Positions 33,671 to 44,317 are shown, numbered from the stretch's first letter. The stretch: 64,000 nt of DNA from Lewinellaceae bacterium (GCA_020636135.1 JACJYK010000001.1:124001-188000); one strand, 5' to 3'. Translations and numbers: made by a program. The notes: generated by a model from the sequence alone, not told the origin.

Positions 33671-35218
33671 ATGCTTGCAAAAACATACGCCAGTGCCGTT
33701 TTCGGGGTTGACGCCCGGACCGTTACCGTTGAAGTGAATGCCGGTGGTGCCCAACAGCCCAAATACTTTCTGGTCGGCTTGCCGGACAGTGCTGTCAAAG
33801 AAGGCGAACAACGGATTGAGGCAGCCATTAATAATTCCGGATTTCGGCTTCCGCGTCTCAAGTTGGTCGTCAATCTGGCACCGGCAGACATCCGGAAAGA
33901 AGGCTCCGCCTACGACTTACCGATTGCCATGGCTATCCTCGCGGCAACGGGTCAGGTGGATAAGGAGAAACTGGATCAGTTTGTGCTGATGGGTGAACTG
34001 GCGCTGGATGGCCAGATCCGCCCGGTGCGCGGGGTATTGCCCATGGCGATCCAGGCCCGGAAAGAGAAATTTCAGGGTTTATTGATCCCCACCGCAAATG
34101 CCCGGGAAGCTGCCATTGTCAATCATCTGGACGTATATGCCGTAACGAATCTAAGAGAGGCTGTCGAAGTGGTGGAAGGCCAGGGTGAGCACCGTCCGGT
34201 GCAACTGGACACCCGGGATGACTTTTTCGCCAACCAGGAGGCTTACCAGCTGGATTTTGCCGATGTACGTGGTCAGGACAACATCAAGCGAGCCCTCGAG
34301 ATTGCTGCTGCCGGTGGTCACAATGTGATCCTGATCGGCCCACCCGGCGCCGGTAAGACCATGCTAGCCCGCCGTATGCCCAGCATATTACCGCCGTTAG
34401 GGCTGCAGGAAGCGCTGGAGACGACCAAGATTCATTCGGTAGCCGGTATTTTGCCGCCTAATTCGGCGCTGGTCTATCACCGGCCTTTCCGGTCACCCCA
34501 TCACACCATTAGTGATGTTGCACTGGTAGGCGGAGGCTCCAATCCATTGCCGGGGGAGATCTCACTGGCGCACCACGGGGTATTATTTCTGGATGAACTG
34601 CCCGAATTCAAGCGCACTGTGCTTGAGGTGATGCGACAGCCTATGGAAGAACGCAAAGTGACCATATCGCGCGCCAAACTGACGGTGGACTACCCGGCCA
34701 ATTTTATGTTGATTGCCTCCATGAATCCCTGTCCTTGCGGTTATTACAATCATCCTGAAAAGGAATGCGTTTGCGCTCCCGGTGTGGTTCATCGGTACCT
34801 GAATAAGATTTCCGGACCCCTGCTCGATCGCATCGACCTGCATGTGGAAGTTACTCCGGTCAGTTTCGATGAGCTAACCGGTGCAGATCGGCCGCGCACC
34901 GGCAGCGCCGAGATCCTGGAACGAGTCATTGCCGCTCGTCAAGTTCAGGAAGCGCGTTACGAATCCACTCAGGATATTCATGCCAATGCTCAGATGCCCA
35001 GTCGCATGGTTCGTGAAATTTGTGTGCTGAGCCAGCCCGGACAAATCCTGCTGCAAACTGCCATGAAAAAATTACAGCTTTCAGCACGGGCTTACGACCG
35101 TATCCTAAAGGTTTCCCGTACCATTGCCGATCTGGCTGCTTCGCCGGAGATCAAAATCGAGCACATCGCTGAAGCCATCCAGTACCGGAGTTTGGATCGG
35201 GAAAACTGGGTGGGATAA
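33671..35218 (+). CDS. comM: YifB/ComM family Mg-chelatase-like AAA+ ATPase
   Basis: A 515-residue protein. An N-terminal LonC-like domain (VTVEVNAGGAQQPKYFLVGLPDSAVKE...NLAPADIRKEGSAYDLPIA) is followed by a chelatase-type AAA+ domain with Walker A GPPGAGKTMLARRMP and Walker B-like GVLFLDELPEF, a zinc-like cluster NPCPCGYYNHPEKECVC and a C-terminal domain. ComM is a helicase that promotes integration of incoming DNA in natural transformation, so this is likely its homologue. The long frame begins at 33608, but MLAKTYASAVFGVDA at 33671 matches the family start. Confidence 0.93.
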   Translation: MLAKTYASAVFGVDARTVTVEVNAGGAQQPKYFLVGLPDSAVKEGEQRIEAAINNSGFRLPRLKLVVNLAPADIRKEGSAYDLPIAMAILAATGQVDKEKLDQFVLMGELALDGQIRPVRGVLPMAIQARKEKFQGLLIPTANAREAAIVNHLDVYAVTNLREAVEVVEGQGEHRPVQLDTRDDFFANQEAYQLDFADVRGQDNIKRALEIAAAGGHNVILIGPPGAGKTMLARRMPSILPPLGLQEALETTKIHSVAGILPPNSALVYHRPFRSPHHTISDVALVGGGSNPLPGEISLAHHGVLFLDELPEFKRTVLEVMRQPMEERKVTISRAKLTVDYPANFMLIASMNPCPCGYYNHPEKECVCAPGVVHRYLNKISGPLLDRIDLHVEVTPVSFDELTGADRPRTGSAEILERVIAARQVQEARYESTQDIHANAQMPSRMVREICVLSQPGQILLQTAMKKLQLSARAYDRILKVSRTIADLAASPEIKIEHIAEAIQYRSLDRENWVG

Positions 35219-35650
35219 AATTATGTGGTTGAATGTTGAGTGTTGTAGGTTGAATGATCAGGTTGGGCATCAAAATCTGGTAGCCATTTGTTGAGGATTC
35301 AACAGTCGATTGTTAATTAACGTTAAGAAAACCTTAACGATGCAACCTTTTGAAACCAATTACCGTCTACCCTATACAAGTGCATCGCATGCGCCGGCCA
35401 TTAATCGGTATTCGCGAGGCATTCATCTAGAATAGTGGAGAACGGACAGGTTTACAAGCATCTTCGCTTCATGCATATTAAACCTGACTGACTGAACCTG
35501 ACATGAAATGAGATCTTCAAATGGTCCGTTCGCCATCCACTTTACTATTGGAATTATTGCAATGTTCGAAAAAACGAAAGGCTAATCCGTTTTTTCATAG
35601 TGAGAGTTTTTTCATCGTCCACAATCAAAAACGTTTGATTGTGGATTTTT
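35219..35650. other. Intergenic region with degenerate repeats, two hairpins and a plus-strand terminator
   Basis: About 430 bp. It begins with a degenerate GTTGAATG/GTTGAGTGTTG repeat (35228-35265), then TTAATTAACGTTAAG...CTTAACG elements (about 35312-35339), a 9-bp stem GAAAAAACG/CGTTTTTTC (35568-35576 with 35588-35596) and a direct repeat of GTTTTTTCAT. I find no convincing ORF. The strong terminator at the end points to an RNA made on the plus strand. Confidence 0.6.
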
Positions 35651-35652
35651 TT
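35618..35652 (+). terminator. Plus-strand Rho-independent terminator
   Basis: A perfect 12-bp stem (35618-35629 with 35634-35645, 4-nt loop AACG) is followed by seven T on the plus strand, the last bases overlapping the minus-strand glycosidase stop codon. The minus strand lacks a U-tract after the stem. It either ends a long comM 3'UTR or a small RNA. Confidence 0.85.
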
Positions 35653-37120
35653 ATTCGGTAGGTTCCTGGCTGGCGTACTCCAATACCGGATGGGGCAAGG
35701 ACTTAAGGGTACTTTCGCTGAGCAGAATGCGGGATGAGGCGGAATACAAACCCAGTAAGGGTGCACTGAAGGTATAGTCAATCAAGGTAAGGCGGATCAC
35801 CCCGTCCAGGGACAGTTCAAAATAATTACCGTAACGGATCAACTTGAAATGGAACGAGCGATCTGCAGGAACAATGAATAAGTTGGACTGTAAATCCTTA
35901 AAAATGAAATCTTCTTTCATGTTGTCAGGGTTACAACCCCAGGTGCGGATCTTAACCAGACCATTAACGACATCAAAAGGAATGAAGTAACCATTTCCGT
36001 TCTGGTCTACATCGCAAAATAATCCACATTTACCCAATCCTTCCACCGTGAGACGTCCTTCCCAGATGTAACTCGTACTGGTGCTGCTGAAGCAAAACAA
36101 TTCGTAACCGCTACGGCTTTGCAGACGCCATTCCTGGTCATCGACCTCCATCGAAGCGGTCGGGTTATTCAGTAACGCACGGACCGGGGTCAGTTCTGAT
36201 TGATTCATGGTGTGGATGGTCATCGTTTCCCACCGGTAAAAGCTGGTGAGTACAAGCCTGCCATGCGCGTCGGTATCCAGTTGTTTGGGCGGTGGCAGGA
36301 CCCGCTTTGAATTCACCCGGCCATCCATGAAGTAAAAATTATACAAGAGCCAGTGTCCATTGTCTTTTACCACCCGCGCAGCGTAATTGCCCTGAGGCAA
36401 TAAGACATCGGAATGGAAGCTGTGGTATTCGCCCCGTATTTCATCGCTAAACCAATAGCGCACTTTAATGTCTTCCCGGATAGATCCCAACAAGTAATAA
36501 CGGTCATTCAGTTTGAACAGACAGGGGCATTCCACATCATCGTACATGCGCGGATAAAGCAACGCGGTGTGCATCGCTAGGTTATTATCCTCCGTAAGCT
36601 GCAATAAGCCAACACAGCCCCGGCGGGAGAAAGGGCCTTCAGCTGAACGGCCACAAACGAGCAGATAAGCCTGACCTTCTTCCTCGTAATAATAAGGATC
36701 TCGAAAACTGAGCCACCCGCGTGGATTGTTGTTGAGATCTTCGTAATGGGGTCCGCAGGACCTGATCGGGAAATTGCCCGTTTTACGTTTTTCCCAACGG
36801 ATCAGATCGTCGCTGATGGCGATCCCTATTTTTTGAATCATTCCCCGGTCGCGGATAGCCAAACCGGTGTAGAATAAGTAGTATAGATTTCCCCGGCGGG
36901 TGGCATGCATGGTCCAGAGCATATCGTCATCCCAGGCGCCCGGATGCCCGACGAATAGCGCATTGTCGACACGACGCCAGGAAATACCATCGGTCGAAAT
37001 GGCGTGGGCAATGTAATCATGGTTGGGAATGATCAGATGAAAAAGATGGTATACTCCATTCTGGACAAACACATCGATGTCACCGATCTCCCAGTCACTA
37101 AATCCTCCTCCTGCATACAT
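35651..37120 (-). CDS. GH32-like glycoside hydrolase (beta-fructosidase fold)
   Basis: A 489-residue protein with the five-bladed propeller signatures of clan GH-J. The nucleophile is in DWEIGDIDVF (D14 or D16), the FRDP block places D141 as transition-state stabiliser, and the DVECP motif gives acid/base E197. A C-terminal beta-sandwich (IWEGRLTVEGLGKCGLFCDVDQNG) is typical of GH32. There is no signal peptide, so it should be cytoplasmic. It follows the sucrose-phosphate synthase gene by 61 bp in the same direction, so sucrose or a fructoside is the likely substrate. GH43/GH130-like assignment is the main alternative. Confidence 0.75.
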   Translation of the reverse strand: MYAGGGFSDWEIGDIDVFVQNGVYHLFHLIIPNHDYIAHAISTDGISWRRVDNALFVGHPGAWDDDMLWTMHATRRGNLYYLFYTGLAIRDRGMIQKIGIAISDDLIRWEKRKTGNFPIRSCGPHYEDLNNNPRGWLSFRDPYYYEEEGQAYLLVCGRSAEGPFSRRGCVGLLQLTEDNNLAMHTALLYPRMYDDVECPCLFKLNDRYYLLGSIREDIKVRYWFSDEIRGEYHSFHSDVLLPQGNYAARVVKDNGHWLLYNFYFMDGRVNSKRVLPPPKQLDTDAHGRLVLTSFYRWETMTIHTMNQSELTPVRALLNNPTASMEVDDQEWRLQSRSGYELFCFSSTSTSYIWEGRLTVEGLGKCGLFCDVDQNGNGYFIPFDVVNGLVKIRTWGCNPDNMKEDFIFKDLQSNLFIVPADRSFHFKLIRYGNYFELSLDGVIRLTLIDYTFSAPLLGLYSASSRILLSESTLKSLPHPVLEYASQEPTE

Positions 37121-37181
37121 GGTTCTTCGATATGGCGGTTAAAGTACCAATTCAACCAGGATTGACCAATTATCATGCCCG

Positions 37182-39365
37182 CTAATGAGCAATCTCGGCA
37201 AGAGCATCTTCAGGTATTACTCCGTAGTGCTCCAGGCCTTCCAGAATGCCTTCAGCTGCATAACCCGCTGCCCGGTACAGATTTTTACTTCCCTTGATGG
37301 TAGTTAATTCAGAAGCATGGTTACCTACGATGATACCCTTTCCTGAACCGATGAGCATGTCGAGGTCATTACCTGAATCCCCTGCGGTGATGAGGTGGCT
37401 GTAAGGTATGGACCATTTTTTACAGAGATAGCGCAACGCTTTACCTTTGGAAGCTTGTTTCGGAAGGATATCCAGATACAGGTCATGAGAGACGATGATG
37501 CTTAACTGAGGCAGTAGTTTGCCCAGCACAGCTTCCAGCTGATCTTTCTTGAATTGCTTGTCCTTCAGATAGTAGGAGATCTTATGCGGGTTTTGTCCTT
37601 CCGCCTCCTGAAGTTCCATCCAGTCCAGACTCTCCAACCGTTTGCTTACCTCATCGCGATTCCAGTTCTTATCCAGGTAGGCCCGCCAGCCCTTGTCCAG
37701 GACATAATCCATACCCTGGCGGTAGAAAATCTGAGAGCCAACCGAACAAACCAAAAATTCAGGCTCGGGGAGGCTCATCTCCTTGATGACATTCCGAACC
37801 AGACGGACAGAACGGCCGGAAGCATAAGCCAAGGCCAGATTATCAGGCCGATGGTTCAGAAACGCAACCAGTGACTCCAGACCCGGATGCTTGTGCTCCT
37901 CGCTGATCAGGGTGCCGTCGATATCGGTGGCAAAAAGGTATTCGGCCAGTTTCATCCGGTCTGGAACGACTTCTACCCTCGGTGTTTTGCCCGTCTCTAT
38001 TGATTTTTCTACCCACTGCATGTATTGTTCGATGTGGTGCTGCCAGCTGAAATATTTCTGAGTATTCAGGACTCCGGCATTGGAATAGGACCGCCAGAGT
38101 TGATCGTCTGCAATGATCTTTTTAATTGCCGAGGCGATCTCCACCGGATTCAGTGGATCGACAAGGAGTCCATTTTCACATTGGGGGATGATTTCGGCAG
38201 GTCCGCCATTATTGGTCGATACGACCGGTAGTCCGCTGCTGGCAGCCTCAATGATGGTCAGGCCAAACGTTTCATGCAAAGCGAGACTGGCGAATACGCC
38301 CCGTTTTTCGGCACAGTAACGATAAATGGTTGCTACCTCATTTTCGACATCGTGTTTTTTAGGAATGGCAAGTTTCCCATACAGGTCGTATTTATCCATC
38401 AATAACAGGATCTGGACCAATACTTCCCGCTCACTTTCCGGCATTTTTTCGATGTCCTTGCGTATGCCGGCAAAGATCACCAGGTTGGCCATGGATTGCA
38501 GTTCTTTGTCCTGTCCGTAAACATCGATGAGGGTATGTAAATTCTTACGCAAATCAGGGCGTGAGAGCGCCAGGATGCAGGGCTTGTTGGGTGATGAAAG
38601 AAATTTTTCAATGTATTCACTGACCCAGTACCGGCGTTGCATCTCCTCCGTTTTCTGATCGACACCCGGCTGCAACTGATAATAAGGAGTAAACTTTTCG
38701 GTGTCTACTCCCGGAGGTATCGTGTGAAAGACCGCTTTGGAATGAGCGGGATATTTCTCATAGGTTTCCTGCTCCTGGTTAGTGGAAGTGACGATAAAAT
38801 TGGCATGGGAAAGGGTTGCGTTTTCAGCAGCTATCCGTGTGGCAAAACGGAATTTCCTTTCCCCTTCTTCTTCTGTCATACCCATGGCTTTCAGTTTCTC
38901 TTTTTTAGCAATCCCCAGCGAATGTGCCGTATGAACAAAGGGTACTTTAAGTAACTTGGAAAGCTCGACTGCTGCATAACCTGCATCACCGTAATGGCTA
39001 TGAATCCAATCCGGTATGATGTTATAGGTTTTAAGGTATTGCATGGTGTTGGTGACAAACTCATCCAGGAAAGGCCACAGTTCTTCCTTCATCCGGTAGC
39101 GCTTGCCGGCAAAGGGAATCCGGCGGATGTCCAGTTTGTCATTGATGATCTCTACCGGCAACGCGTAGGCGTCATCCAGCGCGGGGTCATCGATGAGCCG
39201 GGTGATGAGGTGTACCTGCTTTACCTGTGGATGACGGGAAAGATATTCAGCAAATTCATAAACATAGCGGGTCTGCCCGCCATTATCTGCATCCCGGCCG
39301 ATTTCCAGGCCGCTGGATTTGATCAACCCATGAATGTTAATAATGGCTATGCGTAATGATCTCAA
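37182..39365 (-). CDS. Bifunctional sucrose-phosphate synthase / sucrose-phosphate phosphatase
   Basis: A 727-residue fusion. Residues 1 to ~470 are a GT4 glycosyltransferase with the SPS N-terminus (IINIHGLIKSSGLEIGRDADNGGQTRYVYE), HSHYGDAGYAAV, ALSRPDLRKN and the E-x7-E block (ETFGLTIIEAASSGLPVV). The C-terminal part is a HAD phosphatase with DxD in FATDIDGTLI (about 480) and GDSGNDLDML at 662-671, as in SPP. It would join UDP-glucose and fructose 6-phosphate, then remove the phosphate. No ATG fits; a TTG at 39365 is the best start. The pairing with a fructosidase downstream suggests a sucrose cycle. Confidence 0.9.
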   Translation of the reverse strand: MRSLRIAIINIHGLIKSSGLEIGRDADNGGQTRYVYEFAEYLSRHPQVKQVHLITRLIDDPALDDAYALPVEIINDKLDIRRIPFAGKRYRMKEELWPFLDEFVTNTMQYLKTYNIIPDWIHSHYGDAGYAAVELSKLLKVPFVHTAHSLGIAKKEKLKAMGMTEEEGERKFRFATRIAAENATLSHANFIVTSTNQEQETYEKYPAHSKAVFHTIPPGVDTEKFTPYYQLQPGVDQKTEEMQRRYWVSEYIEKFLSSPNKPCILALSRPDLRKNLHTLIDVYGQDKELQSMANLVIFAGIRKDIEKMPESEREVLVQILLLMDKYDLYGKLAIPKKHDVENEVATIYRYCAEKRGVFASLALHETFGLTIIEAASSGLPVVSTNNGGPAEIIPQCENGLLVDPLNPVEIASAIKKIIADDQLWRSYSNAGVLNTQKYFSWQHHIEQYMQWVEKSIETGKTPRVEVVPDRMKLAEYLFATDIDGTLISEEHKHPGLESLVAFLNHRPDNLALAYASGRSVRLVRNVIKEMSLPEPEFLVCSVGSQIFYRQGMDYVLDKGWRAYLDKNWNRDEVSKRLESLDWMELQEAEGQNPHKISYYLKDKQFKKDQLEAVLGKLLPQLSIIVSHDLYLDILPKQASKGKALRYLCKKWSIPYSHLITAGDSGNDLDMLIGSGKGIIVGNHASELTTIKGSKNLYRAAGYAAEGILEGLEHYGVIPEDALAEIAH

Positions 39366-39479
39366 AATGAATAAATTTTGTGTTTAAGAATTGGATAGAA
39401 CCGTTAGGCCCAGAAACCTAAGCGTTTAAACGGGGAATTGTTTGCAACTTTTTTAGAAATTAAAAGTGCGCTACATGCG

Positions 39480-40256
39480 CTAAGGATTGTCCTGAGGGAC
39501 CATCGTGGCAGAGCCAAACAAGGCAAAATCGTACTTGACCGGGTCATGGGGATCGAACTGACTAAGCCGGTCTGTAAGCTCAATCACGGTACGCCAGTCG
39601 GTCTGCCTCCGGTCGATCAGATGGAGGCTACGTGCTACACGGTCAACATGAACATCCAGCGGGATTTTTAATTCGGAAGGCTTTATGCGACTCCAAAGAC
39701 CGAAGTCAACACCGCTGGCATCGCGGCGTACCATCCAGCGTAGAAACATATTCAGCCGCTTGCAGGTGCTCTGACGGGCAGGGGAGGGAATGTGTTTGCG
39801 GGTCCTGCTGGGTGCATAGGGTAGTGAAAAAAAATATTCCTGAAAGTTGATTAACCGTTCCGCGATGGAATTGCCTTGAAGAAAAGCATCCTCCAGAGAA
39901 TCATGATTCCGGTAATGATGCTGAAGAAAACTCAGAAAATACAAGGTATCGAGGGACTGGAAGGTGCGATGCCGGAATTCCAGAAAGCGTTGACGCTCGG
40001 GTTCCTGATGATTAACGATAAACTCATAGGGAGATTCGCCCATCAGAGCAAAGAGCGTGTTGGCTTTTTGAATAATGGTCTTACGTTGACCCCAGGCCAA
40101 CACAGCGGTCCAGAAACCGGTGATTTCCACATCTTGCTTTCGGGTATAGGTATGCGGTATCTGAATAGGGTCTGTGCAAATGAATTCCGGTCGGTTGAAC
40201 TTAAGGGTTTGTTCTTCCAGCCAATCCCTTAAGTCCTCCTCATTTCCGGGGATCAT
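39480..40256 (-). CDS. TIGR02757 family protein (DUF2400)
   Basis: A 258-residue protein of the TIGR02757 family, frequent in Bacteroidota. Typical stretches are DPIQIPHTYTRKQDVEITGFWTAVLAWGQRKTII, LRWMVRRDASGVDFGLWSRIKPSELKIPLDVHVDRVARSLHL and DPVKYDFALFGSA. The fold is thought to resemble HhH-GPD DNA glycosylases, but function is not established. Its ATG overlaps the infB stop by one base (TAATG), so it is the last gene of the rimP-nusA-infB transcription unit. Confidence 0.9.
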   Translation of the reverse strand: MIPGNEEDLRDWLEEQTLKFNRPEFICTDPIQIPHTYTRKQDVEITGFWTAVLAWGQRKTIIQKANTLFALMGESPYEFIVNHQEPERQRFLEFRHRTFQSLDTLYFLSFLQHHYRNHDSLEDAFLQGNSIAERLINFQEYFFSLPYAPSRTRKHIPSPARQSTCKRLNMFLRWMVRRDASGVDFGLWSRIKPSELKIPLDVHVDRVARSLHLIDRRQTDWRTVIELTDRLSQFDPHDPVKYDFALFGSATMVPQDNP

Positions 40257-43015
40257 TATTCGTAGGTCTGCTTGACTCTTTCGATTTCGTAAACCTCGAT
40301 GATATCACCCACTTTGATGTCGTTGAAGTTTTTGACGGTGACACCGCACTCCATGCCGGATTTGACTTCCTTGACATCTTCCTTGAACCGTTTCAGCGAG
40401 CTGATTTCGCCCATCACATTTTCACGGGTGGGATAGATGACGATACCGTCGCGGATAATCCGGATATGATTGTTCCGGTTGACTTTGCCTTCCTGAACAA
40501 AACATCCGGCGATGGTACCCACCTTGCTGATCTTGAATATGTCGCGTACTTCCAGCTGACCGAGGATCTTTTCTTCTTCGGTGGGCTCGAGCAAACCTTC
40601 AATAGCAAGTTTAACCTCTTCGATGGCTTCGTAAATGATGGAATAGGTCTTGATTTGGACCCCTTCTTTTTCAGCCAGCTTACGAGCGCCAAGCGAAGGC
40701 CGTACCTGGAATCCGATGATGATGGCATCCGAAGCGGAAGCCAGGAGAACGTCGGATTCGATGATCTGACCGACGGCTTTATGGATGACATTGACCTGGA
40801 CGGTCTCAATTGAAAGTTTGATCAACGAATCGGAAAGCGCTTCCACCGAGCCATCCACGTCCCCTTTTACGATCAGGTTCAGCTCTTTGAAGGTTCCGAG
40901 TGCCAGGCGGCGACCGATCTCATCAAGACTGATCCGCTTGCTGGCTCTTTCCGTTTGTTCGCGGATGATTTGGGAGCGTTTGGAGGCCAGTGAGCGAGCT
41001 TCCTGCTCTTCAGCCATCACTTTGAACTTCTCACCAGCCTGAGGAGCGCCACTCAGACCCAGGACAAGAACCGGCGTGGATGGTCCTGCATCTTTCACCC
41101 GTTTGCCGCGTTCATTAAACATCGCCTTGACCCGACCGGAGAACTCTCCGGCAAGGAAGATATCGCCAATGTGCAGGGAACCGTTCTGTACCAGGCATTT
41201 GGTGACATAACCACGGCCTTTGTCGAGGGAAGCTTCCAGGACGGTACCCAGTGCCATCCGGTTTGGATTCGCTTTCAAGTCTTGCAGTTCTGCTTCCAGC
41301 AATATCTTTTCCAGCAACAGGTCTATATTCTCACCGGTTTTGGCCGAAATGTCCTGAGACTGGTATTTACCGCCCCATTCTTCGATGAGCAGGTTCATAG
41401 ATGCCAGCTCCTGCTTGATCTTATCCGGGTTGGCTCCCGGTTTATCAATTTTGTTGATTGCAAAGATGATGGGTACGCCGGCTGCCTGAGCGTGGGAAAT
41501 GGCTTCTTTGGTCTGCGGCATCACATTATCGTCTGCAGCCACAATGATGACGGCAATGTCTGTCACCTTGGCACCCCTGGCACGCATGGCGGTAAAGGCT
41601 TCGTGACCAGGTGTATCCAGGAAGGTGATCTTTTTTTCATTGACCACCACCTCGTAGGCACCAATGTGCTGGGTGATCCCTCCTGCTTCGCCGGAAACGA
41701 CGTTAGCGGACCGGATGTAGTCAAGTAATGACGTCTTACCGTGGTCTACGTGACCCATGACGGTAACGATCGGAGCGCGTGGCTCCAGATCCTCCGGAGC
41801 ATCCTGCTCTTCTTCCTCCTCTGTCTCCTGTTCTTCCAGGCTGATGAATTCCACTTCATGGCCAAACTCATCGGCGATAAGCTCAATGAGCTCGGCGTCC
41901 AGGCGCTGGTTGATGGATACGATAACACCCAGGTTCATACACGTCATGATCACGTCGGTGACGGCCACATTCATAATGTTGGCCAGCTCGGAGACGGAGA
42001 TAAACTCGGTCACCTGCAGTTTGCCGCTGATGCCCTCCATTTCCATCATTTCCTGGCGTTCGCCTTTACGTTCGCGGCTTTCCCGCCGGATCTTCTGACG
42101 CTTGCTTTTTCCTCCGCCTGACATTTTTGCCATGGTCGAGCGGACTTTATCGTCGATTTCACGGGTGGAAGCTTTCTTGAAATCTTCTTTTTTGCCTTTT
42201 CCTCCTGTTCCTCCTCTTGCTCCTCCACGTGAATCGTCTTCTACTTCCATGGTAGACACCGTCTTACGCTTGCGTTTCCGCTTCTTGCGGGTATCATCGG
42301 AGGAGGCAACCGGTGCGGGACCAGGAACGGCGTCGGGGCTTTTCCTGGCAGGAGTTTCCTCCTTGGCTTTCGGTTTTTCTTTTTCTTTTTCTTTTTTCTT
42401 CTTGGGTTTATTGAACTTATTGGTATCAATTTTACCCAAAATCTTCAGACCCTTGAGTTGAGGAGCCTCGTGACGAATGATATCGTCGGTGGCTTCGGGT
42501 TCGGGTTCAGGTGCCTTTACCGGAGCAGGTGGTTCCTCCACGGTAGCCTGAGGTTCCTGAACAGGTTCTTCCTGTGGTTCTTGTTTTTCGACCTCCTTGG
42601 CTTTTGGCTTGGGTTTATCCAGGTCGATTTTGCCCAGGACTTTAAGCTTGGGGATCATGTTGTCGTCCACTTTAGCCTTTTCGACAACAGGTTGTTCTAC
42701 CGGCGGCTTCATGCCCGGAGTCTTCGGTACTGCCGGTTCCGCTGTTTTCATGGAAGGCATAGCATGGCTGGTCCGCTCGGGCTCTTTTTCGTGCTGCTCC
42801 GGACGGGTATGATGACCAATCACCAGCTTTTCCGCTTGTTCTTTGATCACCACAGAAGACTTGAACTCCTTCATGAGTTCATCATACATCTCGTCTGAGA
42901 TGTTTGCGGTAGGCTTGTTCTCCACCTCGAACCCATTATTTTGCAGGTGTTCGATGATGGTAGAAGTCCCAACGTTCAGTTCCTTGGCTACTTTAACTAA
43001 TAATCTTTTCGACAT
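40256..43015 (-). CDS. infB: Translation initiation factor IF-2
   Basis: A 919-residue IF-2. The N-terminal IF2N-like segment ([29 protein letters not shown]) is followed by a long charged linker of Pro/Lys/Glu repeats (about 70-300), then the GTPase domain with [12 protein letters not shown] (about 420), DTPGHEAF and [11 protein letters not shown], and C-terminal domains that bind initiator tRNA. The extended linker is common in Bacteroidota. It follows nusA by 53 bp in the conserved rimP-nusA-infB order. Confidence 0.97.
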   Translation of the reverse strand: MSKRLLVKVAKELNVGTSTIIEHLQNNGFEVENKPTANISDEMYDELMKEFKSSVVIKEQAEKLVIGHHTRPEQHEKEPERTSHAMPSMKTAEPAVPKTPGMKPPVEQPVVEKAKVDDNMIPKLKVLGKIDLDKPKPKAKEVEKQEPQEEPVQEPQATVEEPPAPVKAPEPEPEATDDIIRHEAPQLKGLKILGKIDTNKFNKPKKKKEKEKEKPKAKEETPARKSPDAVPGPAPVASSDDTRKKRKRKRKTVSTMEVEDDSRGGARGGTGGKGKKEDFKKASTREIDDKVRSTMAKMSGGGKSKRQKIRRESRERKGERQEMMEMEGISGKLQVTEFISVSELANIMNVAVTDVIMTCMNLGVIVSINQRLDAELIELIADEFGHEVEFISLEEQETEEEEEQDAPEDLEPRAPIVTVMGHVDHGKTSLLDYIRSANVVSGEAGGITQHIGAYEVVVNEKKITFLDTPGHEAFTAMRARGAKVTDIAVIIVAADDNVMPQTKEAISHAQAAGVPIIFAINKIDKPGANPDKIKQELASMNLLIEEWGGKYQSQDISAKTGENIDLLLEKILLEAELQDLKANPNRMALGTVLEASLDKGRGYVTKCLVQNGSLHIGDIFLAGEFSGRVKAMFNERGKRVKDAGPSTPVLVLGLSGAPQAGEKFKVMAEEQEARSLASKRSQIIREQTERASKRISLDEIGRRLALGTFKELNLIVKGDVDGSVEALSDSLIKLSIETVQVNVIHKAVGQIIESDVLLASASDAIIIGFQVRPSLGARKLAEKEGVQIKTYSIIYEAIEEVKLAIEGLLEPTEEEKILGQLEVRDIFKISKVGTIAGCFVQEGKVNRNNHIRIIRDGIVIYPTRENVMGEISSLKRFKEDVKEVKSGMECGVTVKNFNDIKVGDIIEVYEIERVKQTYE

Positions 43016-43068
43016 GCTGTAACTTCCAAATAATGCGCAAAATTAGACAAAAAAAAGCACATCCCCGG

Positions 43069-44310
43069 TTACGCTTCGTCCTCGAACTCAGAGGCCAGGA
43101 TGCGCAATACTTCACTTACCGTTTCCTCTTCGAGGTCAGTACGGCGTAATAATTCTTCTTTACTCAGGCTGAGGACGCTGCGTGCGGTATCACAACCGAT
43201 CCGCTTCAGGTCATCGATGATCCACTCTTCGATTTCATCTGCGAATTCATCGAGATCGACGTCGTCCATTTCATATTCAGCCTGTTCACGATAAACATCA
43301 ATTTCAAACCCGGTCAGGCGGCTTGCAAGTTTGATGTTGGTACCTCCTTTACCGATGGCCAGGGAAACCTGGTCGGGTTTCAGATATACTGCAGCCCGCT
43401 CTTTAACTGTATCCAACTCAATGTTCGAGACTTTGGCCGGCGTGAGTGCACGCTGGATAAAGAGGGACACATTGGTGGTAAAGTTGACGATATCGATGTT
43501 TTCGTTCTTTAATTCCCTTACAATGCCATGGATCCGGGATCCTTTCATACCTACACAGGCGCCCACCGGGTCGATACGGTCGTCGTATGATTCGACAGCT
43601 ACTTTGGCACGTTCACCGGGAATACGGACGATACGGCGGACGGTGATCAAACCGTCTTCGATTTCCGGAACTTCCTGTTCAAGCAGTTTTTCCAGGAAAG
43701 TGTTGTCGGTCCGGGATATGATAATGGCGGGATTGTTATTACGCATCTCCACACGGTTGATCACACCCCGCACCATATCTCCTTTACGGAAGTAATCGCC
43801 TTTGATCATTTCTGTCTTCGGCAATACCAGTTCGTTGCTGGTGGCATCATCGATGATCAGGATCTCTTTTTTCAGAATCTGATGAACCTCTCCGATCACG
43901 ATATCACCGACACGGTCGACGTAGCGCTTGTACACTTCGTCTTTCTCCAGTTCCTGGATGCGTGAAATCAGGGTTTGCCGGGCAGCCATAACTGCTCTGC
44001 GGCCGAAATCCTCCAATTCCAGCTGCTCATAACATTCATCACCCACTTCGTAGTCGGAATCAATGGATTTGGCTTCGGAAACGGAGATCTGGGTGCGCTC
44101 GTCTGTGACTTCACCGTCCGGTACGATCTCCCGCACACGCCATAATTCAAGGTCACCTTTCTGGGTGTTGACGATGACGTCGAAGTTATCATCCGAACCA
44201 TATTTCTTCTTGATCAGGGTACGAAATACATCTTCGAGTACCCGCACCATCGTAGGACGGTCAATGTTTTTTCCCGCTTTAAAATCTGCAAAAGATTCTA
44301 CCAGTTTCAT
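43069..44310 (-). CDS. nusA: Transcription termination/antitermination protein NusA
   Basis: A 413-residue NusA. The N-terminal RNA-polymerase-binding region (LVESFADFKAGKNIDRPTMVRVLEDVFRTLIKKKYG) is followed by an S1 domain (VGDIVIGEVHQILKKEILI) and two KH domains (DRIDPVGACVGMKGSRIHGIVREL and VSLAIGKGGTNIKLASRLTG). The C-terminal acidic tail is short. It starts 7 bp after rimP. NusA stimulates pausing and hairpin-dependent termination, so it might act on the terminator placed in front of its own operon. Confidence 0.97.
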   Translation of the reverse strand: MKLVESFADFKAGKNIDRPTMVRVLEDVFRTLIKKKYGSDDNFDVIVNTQKGDLELWRVREIVPDGEVTDERTQISVSEAKSIDSDYEVGDECYEQLELEDFGRRAVMAARQTLISRIQELEKDEVYKRYVDRVGDIVIGEVHQILKKEILIIDDATSNELVLPKTEMIKGDYFRKGDMVRGVINRVEMRNNNPAIIISRTDNTFLEKLLEQEVPEIEDGLITVRRIVRIPGERAKVAVESYDDRIDPVGACVGMKGSRIHGIVRELKNENIDIVNFTTNVSLFIQRALTPAKVSNIELDTVKERAAVYLKPDQVSLAIGKGGTNIKLASRLTGFEIDVYREQAEYEMDDVDLDEFADEIEEWIIDDLKRIGCDTARSVLSLSKEELLRRTDLEEETVSEVLRILASEFEDEA

Positions 44311-44317
44311 GACAACA

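Noticed and set aside
38994..39356. Plus-strand ORF of 120 codons inside the sucrose-phosphate synthase gene
   Set aside because: It is antisense to a clear GT4 domain with conserved motifs.
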